Below are positions 22,731 to 32,578 of a DNA stretch of 64,000 bases, piece by piece. The stretch is taken from the NCBI GenBank assembly GCA_021018815.1, contig JAITYX010000011.1, positions 5,408,501 to 5,472,500 of the forward strand, given 5' to 3'. This DNA comes from Talinum fruticosum. Its lineage: Eukaryota; Streptophyta; Magnoliopsida; Caryophyllales; Talinaceae. Both the position numbers and the translations under genes were made by a program. The notes beneath the pieces are model-generated. The model did not search any database. It saw only the letters and a list, made by a program, of their open reading frames with translations, and had not been told where the DNA came from. Within the stretch, counting starts at the first letter, position 1. The number at the start of each line of letters is the position of its first letter.

Positions 22731-23870
22731 TAGCCATAATGGCAAAAAGTTAGTGGCATACATCCTTGTGCATTCGGGGTAGAATCATAGGATCATTGTT
22801 TTGAATTTTTGATTAGATTAGTTATCCCATTATGAGTCGAAGAGGGGGGATGTTGAAGAGTTTCGTAAATTTTGTGTGTGGGTGGGTTGGGGGTTGGGGT
22901 AAATCTTTGTGGATTCGGGCGGGGTGGGTTGGGAAGGATAAAAGTGTTTTGTTGATTTGGAAGTGGGTCATGATTCTTTGTAATTGGAGTATTTGATCTT
23001 ATGTACACTTACTTTCTCCTCACTTTATTAGTGCTTATATATGAACTTCTTTTTGTATGAATTTGAACATAATAAAAGAGAGGCCTAATTGCTCTCTATT
23101 GCTTTGTTTTTAAGTCTATTTTTTAGCTATGTTGATTTTTAGTTTTTCAATCTGTTATTTATACGTCATTATAGATACTCGTATGTTTACAGACAAATGC
23201 AATTGGGTAATTATAGGTTAGGGTTTTATTCGCATTTTAATAACACCCACTTATACAATGTAGTTTTATAGGAAGTATTAAAGTGTTTTTCTCTCTTTAA
23301 TTCACTTTTCTATGATGCAAAGTAATTTATATCTAAAATATTTCGTGTCCATGTCATATTAAATTGACCATTAACAAAATATTGTCATTTCGATTTAGTT
23401 ACAAGTATAAACTGAATTTTTATTTCCAACAAAGCATTGGCAAGAATCAGTTAAATTATTGATTTTTTGCAGCTTAAATTTTGATCTCGCATATTGTCGT
23501 CAAATTTTTTTGTCATTTACGAGTAGTCAACATATATCAATTTTTTTGTACCATAATATATCATAATTTTTAGATGTGTTGATTAACATGACATTTAGAA
23601 ATTGTTTCAATGCATCATTTTGTTTAAAAATTTAATCACAGCAGCAGTGCAGGTATTAGCTAGTAAACAATAAATGAAGAAAAGGAAAAATGAAAAGAAA
23701 AGAAGAGGAAAAGAAAACCTCCAAGGCAACCCTTTCACAATTCCCTTTGACGAAAGAAAGAAAAAAACTGCCAACTTTGTTATTAAGTCCTCCTGCATAA
23801 AGCAGTCACGCCTACACTTTAATGCGGTCTCTGTTTCTCTCGTAGATCCCGTATCCCTAATATACACATC
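22731..23870. other. Intergenic, no gene recognised
   Basis: AT-rich with G-rich patch 22840-22945 ('gggtgggttgggggttgggg'). The open frames on either strand are short and low-complexity (Lys-rich at 23674-23760). Nothing supportable is seen. Confidence 0.5.
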
Positions 23871-23899
23871 CATCCACCCACCAAACTAGCCCAATCCAC

Positions 23900-23985
23900 G
23901 TTCCACCTATTTATTACTCTCAACCCTTCCCTTTCAACCTCCCAACCCTTTTTCACACGCTCTCTCCCCTACTCCCCTCCCTCTC
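23900..23985 (+). promoter_or_regulatory. Core promoter and CT-rich leader of the 119-residue gene
   Basis: A TATA-like 'ctatttattac' (about 23908) is followed by a pyrimidine-rich leader ('ctctctcccctactcccctccctctc') ending directly at the ATG. CT-rich leaders are common on plant mRNAs. The start itself is not proven. Confidence 0.4.
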
Positions 23986-24345
23986 ATGGCGGTCTCCATG
24001 ACCCGAACTCACCCCCTGGCTCCGATCTTCCGCCCCGAATCCGGAGCCTGGTACCAAACCAGCATGGAGAAGCGGCAGCTCTTCCTAAGGAGCTACCAGT
24101 TCAGCAGGAAGCAGAGCTTAGGAGAGAGAATCAAGCGCTCTTTTCTTCGGGTCAAACGCGTTGTTTTTGCCCGGATCAGGGCAGCACGTAGGGTCCGGAA
24201 GGTGGTCTGGTCGGAGCTCCGGCAAGCCCTTTGTAACAAAAGAAAAGGGCTTGCAAGGGTTATGAATTGTTGTTGCTGTTGCAACGGCAGAAAGAAAAAG
24301 TATGAGTACTTCTATGTTTCTCCTTCGGCGACGTGCTTCTGCTAG
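23986..24345 (+). CDS. Small basic plant protein of unknown function (119 aa)
   Basis: Single uninterrupted exon, the only convincingly intact gene in the window. The N-terminus carries RTHPLAPIFRPESGAWYQ. The centre is strongly basic with FLRSYQFSRKQSLGERIKRS (residues about 33-52), then repeated Arg/Lys-rich segments with Val/Leu spacing (RVKRVVFARIRAARRVRKVV), suggesting an amphipathic basic helix. The tail has five consecutive cysteines (NCCCCCNGRKKKYEYF) and ends CFC. I see no signal peptide or membrane span. I recall plant proteins of this style (FLRSYQFSRK then basic repeats) annotated only as uncharacterised, so no function is given. The first ATG follows the CT-rich leader and gives the longest frame. 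GC content rises to gene-like levels exactly over this frame, and no transposon similarity is present. Confidence 0.85.
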   Translation: MAVSMTRTHPLAPIFRPESGAWYQTSMEKRQLFLRSYQFSRKQSLGERIKRSFLRVKRVVFARIRAARRVRKVVWSELRQALCNKRKGLARVMNCCCCCNGRKKKYEYFYVSPSATCFC

Positions 24346-25785
24346 CTTCTCAATTTCGGCCCGACTCGACTCGACTCGACTCCACCCGACCCAAGGATGG
24401 ACTAACTCCAGTTTTAACTCTTAATTTCTCCTCCTCCCCAAGTAGCAGTAGTATTTTGTTTTTGTTTTTCCACCTTGCCTCTGTTTCTCACCTAACACAT
24501 TATTCAGTTTAGTAGAATTATAATTTGTTTGACTACCTCAATTCGGGTCATTGTAAAAATTATGGCTACTTATTGTTATAAAGTTATTGCCTATTTATAA
24601 AAGTTCTTTTTTTTATTTGTTTTGATTATCTTGAGATGATTTATGTAATAAGTTCATGATTATTTATTTGTGCAAATTATGTGGCTAAACTGGGATTCGC
24701 TTTTCTCTGGTTCAATTCCCTTTACTGTCCTGTGAATGAAGATTTCTGCAGTATAAAAGAAGACAAAAAACACTAGTCTATTTTTTCTTGGGTCCAAGAA
24801 AAGGCTCTTTTGGGGGTTTTTATTTTTGGTCAGAGGGTTTCTTTGTTTGTCTCTGTGTGTGTGTTTTTTTTTTTTTTTTGTGTGGGTATTTAGTGCCATA
24901 GATGAATTCTGTAGCTAGCTTACTGTGTTCCTGTAGAACAGACGGTTTGTAAGGCAAACTTAGAGCTGAGCTGCCCAACTCGGTGATATTAATTGTTGGT
25001 TTAGTTTTTTCTCCAACTCCGATAATTTGAAAGATTGTTTAGTTTTCCCTTTGTACTTTTCTGATTTAAGAAAATAATTTCCTACATTGATCTTCTAAAA
25101 ACGTTTTTCAGCTTAGGGAAAAGCTAAATCAAATTGATCAAGTGGAATATGAATTAATAACTTGGTAATGCAAATATTTTTAACCATATATTTCATTGTA
25201 TGAAAAATATTTTTAACCATATAAAATACTTAGTTGGTTTGGTGTAATATTTTGGTAATGCAAATAAATTAGTTTGCACCATATATTTCATTGTATGAAA
25301 ATATTTATATAAAAAACGTTCACTTGTATTTTATAAATATTTTTAACTAAACTTTGTATTATATTTTATACCTTATTTTGATGTGATAATTAACAAAAAG
25401 TTTACATAACTTTTAAGGTAATTTATAGTTACTGATAAAAGGAGAATTTTCAATATGTAATGGTAAGTAACCACAATATATAAGGAAAATAAAGCATCTC
25501 GAAGGCTTTCGAGTAATCTTATTCTCAACCTCATAGATTATATGCTAATTACAAAATACTACCTTCTTCTTTTCTCTAATAAATAGACTATTTGTTATCA
25601 GCTTCTGTTTATGTTTGTTTGTCCTAGGCGTGTGGATGAAATCATTGTTCATTAAACATTTTTTCTCTATGTTAAATTAACCGTTAGTATTTTGAACATC
25701 TTATTAGTCATCCTTTAGTACTTTGGCAAAAAATAATATAGGAGTACCCTTATTCTTTGAAAACTATTTTCAACAACTATATTTT
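24346..25785 (+). other. 3' flank of the 119-residue gene, then AT-rich intergenic DNA
   Basis: A short 'cgactcgactcgactcgactc' tandem run sits just after the stop (24363-24383). T-rich sequence with possible polyadenylation words ('aatta', 'atgtaataag' near 24646) follows. A poly-T run is at about 24867-24880. 'accatatatttcattgtatgaaaa...' is duplicated near 25184 and 25278. No gene is seen. Confidence 0.45.
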
Positions 25786-25787
25786 TT

Positions 25788-25995
25788 GGGAAGCGGGCTC
25801 ACCCATTGGGCCCCTATCTCAAGAGAAACCCAATAGGTTTAACCGGGCCAGGATGGGGGTGTTAAGGCACAAAATCATCTCACCACACAATTTCCTCAAA
25901 CCGAGTAAATTGCTCCCCTAGATTCGAATGTGGGGGGTGGGGGAGGGTGGAGTATAAGATCGGTGACCAACACGCCACCGACCCCCTCGACATGA
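25788..25995. repeat. Possible SINE-like or other short interspersed repeat
   Basis: About 200 bases, much more GC-rich than their flanks, contain 'agattcgaatgtgggg', which resembles a tRNA-type B box next to a purine tail, and 'gatcggtgaccaacacgccaccgacc'. No clear A box, tail or target duplication was found, so the class is uncertain. Confidence 0.3.
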
Positions 25996-26039
25996 ACTAT
26001 ATAATTAGAATGTTTATAAAGCGATCTATATTCTAAGTT

Positions 26040-26916
26040 AACTAATATTAAGTACTTTCTATTTCAACTTTGTTCAACCCAATTAAAACAAATCGAAATG
26101 ATTGAAATGACCTTAACTCACCAAAAGATACGGTAAGGCAATTTTTTTCCCTCTCTTTAAAAAATATTCCTCTCCATCTCCTGCTCCTGCTCTCGAGAAT
26201 ATTTCCTCTCTTCGAATAAGATTTAACTCCATTGACGAAGCATGAGCAAAAAGTGAAGATTGGAGAATTGTTCAAGATATCTATGGACAACGAAATGGTA
26301 AGAACTTAATTTGGTTTTTATTTTTTGTGAAGGTATGGAAATTGTTAATCCACACTAAAATTAGGGGTTCATAAAAATTTATTATTTGTTGGTAGTGATT
26401 TTAGGGTTCGTTGAGATTCTTTTGAAATTGTCTAAAATTCCAACGTAAAGTATATTTTTCATGGAAAATAAATTGCAATGTAGTTGTGATTATCAAATTT
26501 GTGAAGAATTTCATGTTATGAGCTTGTATAATGTAAAAATTGCTTGAAAATGTAACAGTAGGGGTTGTTTATATAATGCTTTGTTGTGTGTTTATACAAG
26601 CCAAATTTGGGTTGCTCATTGTGTGTTTTTTAATTTGTTATAATGATAAAAGTACAAGGACTATTGTATGTCACTTTAAAGAGAATACCCTATATGTGCA
26701 ATTTAACTGGAATAGATATCAATGATTGACCTGTTTAGGGATATAAAAAGTGCTGCTACAAAGAAGGATATGAGGTTCCCTAAGTTTCCTAAGTTTTTAC
26801 GGCATCCTCCTTGAAGAAAAAAATCAAAATTGGCTTTTTATGAGGATGGTGATTGGGATGAGTTGACAAAGGTTTGAAAGAAGATGTAAAAAAATATGTC
26901 GATTTGGGTATATAAT
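26040..26916 (+). other. Unassigned sequence with a broken open frame
   Basis: Plus-strand frames at 26540-26880 read STRTIVCHFKENTLYVQFNW and then, in another frame, RKKSKLAFYEDGDWDELTK. The wording could be the N-terminal part of a Mutator-type transposase gene, but no diagnostic catalytic or zinc-binding motif is present. I do not assign it. Confidence 0.2.
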
Positions 26917-27312
26917 GCGAGTATATATACCTTGAACTTTCACTAGTATTGTACAACAATGGAGGATACAATGCATTATGTACCCAAACCGAGCATTTGC
27001 AAGCCTTAAACACGCATTAATGTGAAGCATAATCGAAGAAAACGACCAAAGCCGAAGAGTCCCAAAATCGGGCAGCCGGCACGGGTCGTACCAGCTGACA
27101 CGGGCACCCGTGCAGCCAACATGGGTTGTGTCGGCCGACACGGGCAGCCCATGTTGGCTGCTTCCCTGGCGACTTTTCACCTTTTTGTCCGACACGCCCG
27201 TTTCGATGTACTTGACCCGTGCTCTCCGTCCTTGACCCGTGCTCTCCGTCCTTGCCCTATAACGCAATTGTTCCGAGCCCAAAGTACCCATTAGGCTTAA
27301 CATACCCAAAAA
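26917..27312 (-). repeat. 3' LTR of the copia element (truncated)
   Basis: Matches 29140-29511 along its whole length with substitutions and indels (shared 'gcagccggcacgggtc', 'gagcccaaag'). Contains a perfect 20-base tandem duplication 'cttgacccgtgctctccgtc' (27211-27230 and 27231-27250) absent from the other LTR, and a 14-bp-arm hairpin at 27112-27161. The outer end corresponding to 28975-29139 is missing. Confidence 0.85.
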
Positions 27313-28970
27313 TCTCCCACTTGGAGATTAATGGCTCACCTCCTTTGTTGCATCCTTCTAGTTCACCGTAACTCGGCCTCTTCAACACCGAAGCTTTGCA
27401 CCGCCTCAATGTTTTGGCACATTTTCCTTGGATTAGCTCCTTTTCGGATTCCCACTATACAAGCGATGAATCCCATCGCCACCCAACGTGAACGCCCACT
27501 CGGATTGATCAACCTCTTGAATACATTCACCATGCAAAACTGGTTCACCTGGCGTTAGTCATCAAAACATAATGAAGATAGAATTTATATCTCCGAGCTT
27601 TACCTTCCATTGACAATGCCACCTTCTTTATTACACCCAATTCTTGCACTTTCCCTTGTGGAGCACCCGATGACCTGTTTGTATACCCAACAAACTTTTC
27701 GTCATCATTTTCAACTCATATTATAGCATAACCCCTTTCAAGTCTTCTACCCCGAAGACTCATATCGGAACCATTAATTCCGGCATTTGTAGCTAAGTCA
27801 CTACACCGGTCGGTAGAGTATAAAGAGCAAGATTTTACACACTTAGCCACAACTAATGCCCCCTTAACGATTTTCTAGCCACCATTGCAAAATTTTATTA
27901 GATATCTCGACTCATCCAATTGACCAATCGTAATCAAATTCTTTGCCAATCCCGAGGTAAACCTAACTCCTTTCAAAGTCCAAAACTCCCCACTTGAGGT
28001 TTTAATCTGTCCATCCCCCTTGCCTAGTCTCGTCCAAACTCTTCCCATTTGCATCAAACACTTTACCAAAGTTTCCCTCAACAAAATTATGAAACAAGTT
28101 TATACTAGACACGTAATGAAATGAAGCCCCGAAACTACTACCGAAGACTCAATAGGATTTCCTACATTTACCACAAGTGCATCACCTACATCTTCCATAG
28201 AATTTATAGAATTTCGGTCATTAAAATTTTTTAGACAATTTTTCTTAAATGTCCCTTATCACCACAATCTTAACAAACAACCTCCCCAAGTTTTGAGACC
28301 GTCCCCTTGTATTGGACTTTTACCGACCCTTTGTTTCTCTCTCCTCCTCACATGAAATGCATTCCCGATGACTCAACAGATATCTGTCTTGTAAATACTC
28401 TCACTCAAGATAACATCCCGATTTCATCATACATCAATGCATTAGACCCCTAGCACTACTAACCGCGAGACACTATGGTATTTCATGACTCGGGTAACGA
28501 AGACAACAAGATTAAAACCTTAACCTCATCCTCAAAATTTATTTTCACTCGAAGCAAGATTAGAGATGATCATATTAAACTCACTAATATGATCCACTAC
28601 ACTAGTGCTATCATCCTTTTTAAATCAAACAACCGACGCATAAGATATACCTCATTCATCGCCGAAGGTTTCTCATACAAGTTTGACAATGCCTCCAACA
28701 ACCCCTTCATCGTTATTTGTTCCATCATGTTGAACACCACATTCCGCGCCAATTTCAATCTCACCATCCCAAGAGCTTGCTGATCCAAGCAACTCCCAAT
28801 TCTTTTGCTCTATATCAGCGGGCTTCTCTTCGAAGGGGTTGAAATAACTCCTTTTGGTACGCAAGTCCTCGACTTGCATTTTCCGTAATGTAAAGTTCTT
28901 GCTATCGAACCTCCGAATTTTCACTTTTTGCCATGCTTGATGAACTCTCAATCTAACCTCGCTCCGATAC
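27313..28970 (-). pseudogene. Copia gag, zinc knuckle and gag-pre-integrase remnants
   Basis: Minus strand, in order from 28970: an N-terminal gag part (FDSKNFTLRKMQVEDL at about 28915-28868), the capsid-type block (LYEKPSAMNEVYLMRRLFDL at about 28680-28620), a zinc knuckle readable as C-x2-C-x4-H (CGDKGHLRK at about 28278-28250), and a protease/gag-pre-integrase linker (LKGVRFTSGLAKNLITIGQL at about 27975-27915, then GALVVAK). Between about 27850 and the polypurine tract at 27313 no pol domain is found. Stops and frame changes separate all blocks. Confidence 0.75.
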
Positions 28971-28974
28971 CAAT

Positions 28975-29511
28975 TGTTAGGATCGAAGCTCACTTAAAAA
29001 TAAAACTTGAACAAAAGAAAGGAAAAAAGGAACACAAGATTTTTTAACGTGGAAAAACCCAAATTGAAAAAAAAATCATGAACCGATGCACTAGACTTCG
29101 TGTCGTTTACAAGGATTTTCACTCAAGCTAATCTTAGCTTATACACCTTGAACTCTCACTACTCCTGTACAACAATGGAGAATACACTGCATTATATAGC
29201 CAAATCGAGTATTTACAAGCCTTAAACATGCATTAACACGAAGCATAATTGAAAAAAAACGGCCAAAACCGAAGAGCCTCGAAATTAGGCAGCCGGCACG
29301 GGTCATGCCAGCTGACATGAGCACGTCGTGCAGCCAACACGGGCTATGTTAGTCGACACGGGCAGCCCGTGTTGGCTGCCGCCTGTGCGACTCTTCGCCT
29401 TTTCATCCGGTACGCCCGTTTTTTATGTACTTGACTAGTGCTCATCGTTCCTTGTCTCGTAATGCGATGTTTCCGAGCCCAAAGCACCCATTAGGCTCCA
29501 CATATCTAACA
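28975..29511 (-). repeat. 5' LTR of the copia element
   Basis: 537 bases with TG...CA ends and 6-bp inverted TGTTAG/CTAACA termini. Contains a hairpin at 29330-29379 equivalent to that in the other LTR. The primer site lies at about 28961-28973. Confidence 0.9.
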
Positions 29512-30639
29512 ATATTGCTCAAGAATAATTGAAGATCACTCAGATTGAGGGAAAAAGTGTAAGGTTTAAGGCGTGAAGATCACTTTCTTTAAAGTATTAT
29601 TTGTCGGTCTCACTAATATTGCTTGTCGATTCGACAAAGATACCCTAGGATACAAGAAACATTATATGTTATTTGAAAAGCAAATTTAAAGAACACCTTT
29701 TAGGTTTCATAGAAGAAGAACTCCGTAATTTTTCAAAGAAAAGAGAAAGAGAGAGCGAATAACTAATTTCTGCACTTAGAAAAATTGTTATATATCCCTT
29801 AATTAATTAATTAACCAATTAGATATATTCTTTAATAACCACATTTACGTAATATTTAACATTTGGAAATTATTTTAGCCCATTTGAACAAGAAAACCGA
29901 AGGCAAAACAACAACTAGAGTAAGCAGCAGGGATTTTAATATACAAATTTCATACTATCGGAAAAGAGTCTCTTTGTGATTACGACGTACATTGAAGAGA
30001 CTTTATATCGCCTAGTGTCTGGGAAGAATTGTTTGTTTAGTGGTCTTATGTTTTAGATCTCTCTAGTTTTGTTTTGGTTATTGCTAAAATAATGTATTAT
30101 GATTTTAAATTTGTCTTTTTTAACTTATAATAATAAAAAAATTAAAAATTATTTTATGTTATAAATTAATGTATATTTTGATAAATTATTGGTCAAAAAG
30201 TGTAAACTTTGACCAGAAAATTAAAAGTATTTTTTGGGTGACAGATGGGGTAGTAATTTTATAGATGAAGTCAAACTAGTAAGGAGAGTTCCCGTGCGGA
30301 AGTTTGCTTTCACTTTACTAGACTTATTAAGCCTCCCATTTCAAAAGGTTTGTGGAAAGAGTTCAGGTAGGTAGCGAAAGTATATAGCATGGTGAATCCA
30401 AGTGGACTTTCAACTGCACTAATCACGTTTTTCAGCACTTTTTATTCAATTTTTTATTATTTTTATTTCTAATATTTTCTCCGTCTTATTATTCATTATC
30501 AAAAATTTTCAATTTTCTAGTCTCATTTTATTATCAAAATATAATTTTTAAAATTTTTAGGAGTAAATTAATATATCACCTACTAATAAAAAGGGAAGAA
30601 ATAAATTTTAATTTTAATTTTTCTCTTTTCCAATACTTG
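29512..30639. other. AT-rich intergenic DNA
   Basis: No gene. 30475-30570 holds 'tctccgtcttattattcattatc', which looks like the end of a Stowaway-like MITE, but no partner end was found. Confidence 0.4.
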
Positions 30640-30759
30640 TTAATATTTAAATTTTATTTTACCGCCATTCCCCATATGACAATGAATATGGAATTGAGGG
30701 AATAATATTGTTATGACGATGTTGGCGATGAGGGCGGCTAAGAGCATGAAGAATTTCAT
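30640..30759 (-). CDS. Candidate small peptide with hydrophobic N-terminus (39 aa)
   Basis: A minus-strand frame opens MKFFMLLAALIANIVITILF, a good secretion-signal-like or membrane segment, and ends GNGGKIKFKY with stop TAA at 30642-30640. On the minus strand upstream is 'catatatagcc' (TATA-like, about 30905-30895), then 'cttctctaatactctctcttcacac' leader-like sequence and an 'aatag/gtgagt' donor-like site near 30838. A 5'-leader intron or a longer spliced gene is therefore possible. It is not recognised. It could be the first exon of a small secreted protein or chance. Confidence 0.25.
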   Translation of the reverse strand: MKFFMLLAALIANIVITILFPQFHIHCHMGNGGKIKFKY

Positions 30760-32157
30760 TTTCGTGGATTTGACCGTATGCTTAATTAATGAAAGTTAGA
30801 AATATCGACACGAATGTTAGTCCAAATTTGTGACTCACCTATTGTTGGTTGTGTGAAGAGAGAGTATTAGAGAAGTAGGTATCCCCGGATGTTTGGCTAT
30901 ATATGCTGAATTATGTATCTACTTGACTAATAAGATGCTGACATGTAAAAATAATTAAGAATTCGTCTTCATTTTTTTAAGGGTAATTGGATTAAAATAA
31001 AATATACATTAGAAGATCTGAACGATTATTTTATATATCATATTATAAAACGTAGAATTCGTAAATCGTACTTTAGAGTTATTTATTTTTTCTAAATCAT
31101 ACTATTTATTTTCCGAATATCTTTAAATATAATAACAAGGGGCATAACCCTAGTTGTTTAAAAGATTCATTCTAATCTATCAATAACTCTCAGTGATTAA
31201 AATAGTTTCGAATGTATTTATAAGTATCAATTGCTATTGCAAAATCTACACATAAAAGTTATAGAAACCAAACATATAATTAAAACATTCATTCTAATTC
31301 ATCAATAACTCTCAGTAATTAAATAGCTTAATTAGCATATATTATTCTTTAAACAGAGAAAAAAGGACAAACAATTACACTAGGAGAGGGGACAAGAAAA
31401 AGAAAGAATGGAGAAATAGCAAAAAATGGTCAAAAAAAGGAAGAAAATCGAAAACAAAAGGTGAGAAGGAGACTTATATATATCGACGATTACATGGATT
31501 TATTTTACACAAATTTATAAATTATGAATTGGCTATTTTTTTGGGGAGGGACTGACAATCAGTTGCGGACAAAAATTTCAGAAATGGAGTTGAAATAAAC
31601 TAAATAATAAACGGGAAAGGGAAATAAAAGGGAGTTGAAAAGTTAAATTTTGAAAAAAAAAAAACAAGATATCATTAGGAAAAAAAAGAAGACAAAATGT
31701 CATTAGCAAAACTCAAACTCCAACCTCATGTCTACATTTTGTGACACTTACCAACTCATCTAACAACTTTTATTTATAATCATTTTTAATATATAAAAAT
31801 TTTATTTATTTTTAAAAAGAAAATCAATTAATCCAACTAACCCAGGTTAGGTCCGCCACTAAGGGCAATGGCCCCATGGCTCCAACATAGCTTCGCTTCT
31901 GATAATGACGAATTCAGAAAAACTGAAGCACTTATAATTCTAGATTGAACTCATCTTGGTTAACCTTGTGTTACTTTACCTTATTATAAAATTTTATGCT
32001 TCTTTTGTGCAAGACAACAATTGGTTCTATTTTAAATAGATGATAGTAATATCCCAGCCTAAATTTGGATAAGTTTTACGTACTCTATTTGCCCCCATTC
32101 CCTTTTTCCACGTCATATGTTTTGCTTATTTGATAACTTTTAAATAGGCATAACTTA
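30760..32157. other. AT-rich intergenic DNA with a short direct repeat
   Basis: 'caataactctcagtgattaaaatag' type sequence at about 31181 recurs at about 31301 ('caataactctcagtaattaaatag'). 31830-31915 is a more GC-rich patch ('ggtccgccactaagggcaatggcccc') of unknown origin. No gene is seen. Confidence 0.4.
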
Positions 32158-32450
32158 GACCTTGTTTGAAAAACTAAGTTGTTTAAATAACGGATAATTA
32201 TTTGTGTAGTAGATAGTTGTAAACGATAACTGTTAATATAAATAATTTTTCATATGTAAATTAACGAAGAGATACTTTTAAAGAAAATATAAAATGCTAC
32301 TTTTAAATGTGAAAAGCTAATAGCAAGGCCTTTTTCAACAACGAGACTTTGGAATAACATTCATCGGTTTGACCAATTAAAACTCTAATCAACCAAATGT
32401 TAGCGTTTTGTAAAATAGTATTTCAACTAGTGTTTGTAATAATTTATGGG
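32158..32450. mobile_element. MITE-like piece related to the Harbinger element at 14134
   Basis: Starts 'gaccttgtttgaaaaac' and contains 'tttgtgtagtagatagttgtaaacg', similar to 'tttgagtagcagataatcgttgta' near the left end of the Harbinger element. Near its right part 'agtatttcaactagtgtttgtaat' resembles 'agtattgaaacactagtttcaat' near that element's right end (19985). No clean terminal repeat pair is seen, so limits are approximate. Confidence 0.35.
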
Positions 32451-32578
32451 GTTCCATGTAAGGATTTTGAAATGTTAAAAATATTAGTTTTTCACATTTC
32501 AAAATAAAGTTTCATATTTTTTTTCAAAAATATCCTTTCACTAATTATACAACAAATAATCTATATCCTTTACGCCAA

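Larger units (their letters stand above)
26917..29511 (-). mobile_element. Internally deleted Ty1/copia element
   Basis: Two related LTRs flank gag-like coding on the minus strand. The right (5') LTR is complete: 28975-29511, reading TGTTAGATATGTGGAGCC ... GATCCTAACA on the minus strand. A primer site TTGGTATCGGAGC, complementary to initiator methionine tRNA, directly adjoins it. The left (3') LTR ends near 27312, preceded by a polypurine tract AAGTGGGAGAT, and is truncated at about 26917. Inside are gag, a zinc knuckle and the gag-pre-integrase segment. Integrase, RT and RNase H are missing, so about 3 kb or more has been lost. Confidence 0.85.

Noticed and set aside
22793..23008. Pro/Asn-rich minus-strand frame
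   Set aside because: Complement of a G-rich low-complexity patch; no signals around it.
26824..27309. Minus-strand frame of 161 codons
   Set aside because: Lies across the copia 3' LTR; LTR matches and polypurine tract explain it.
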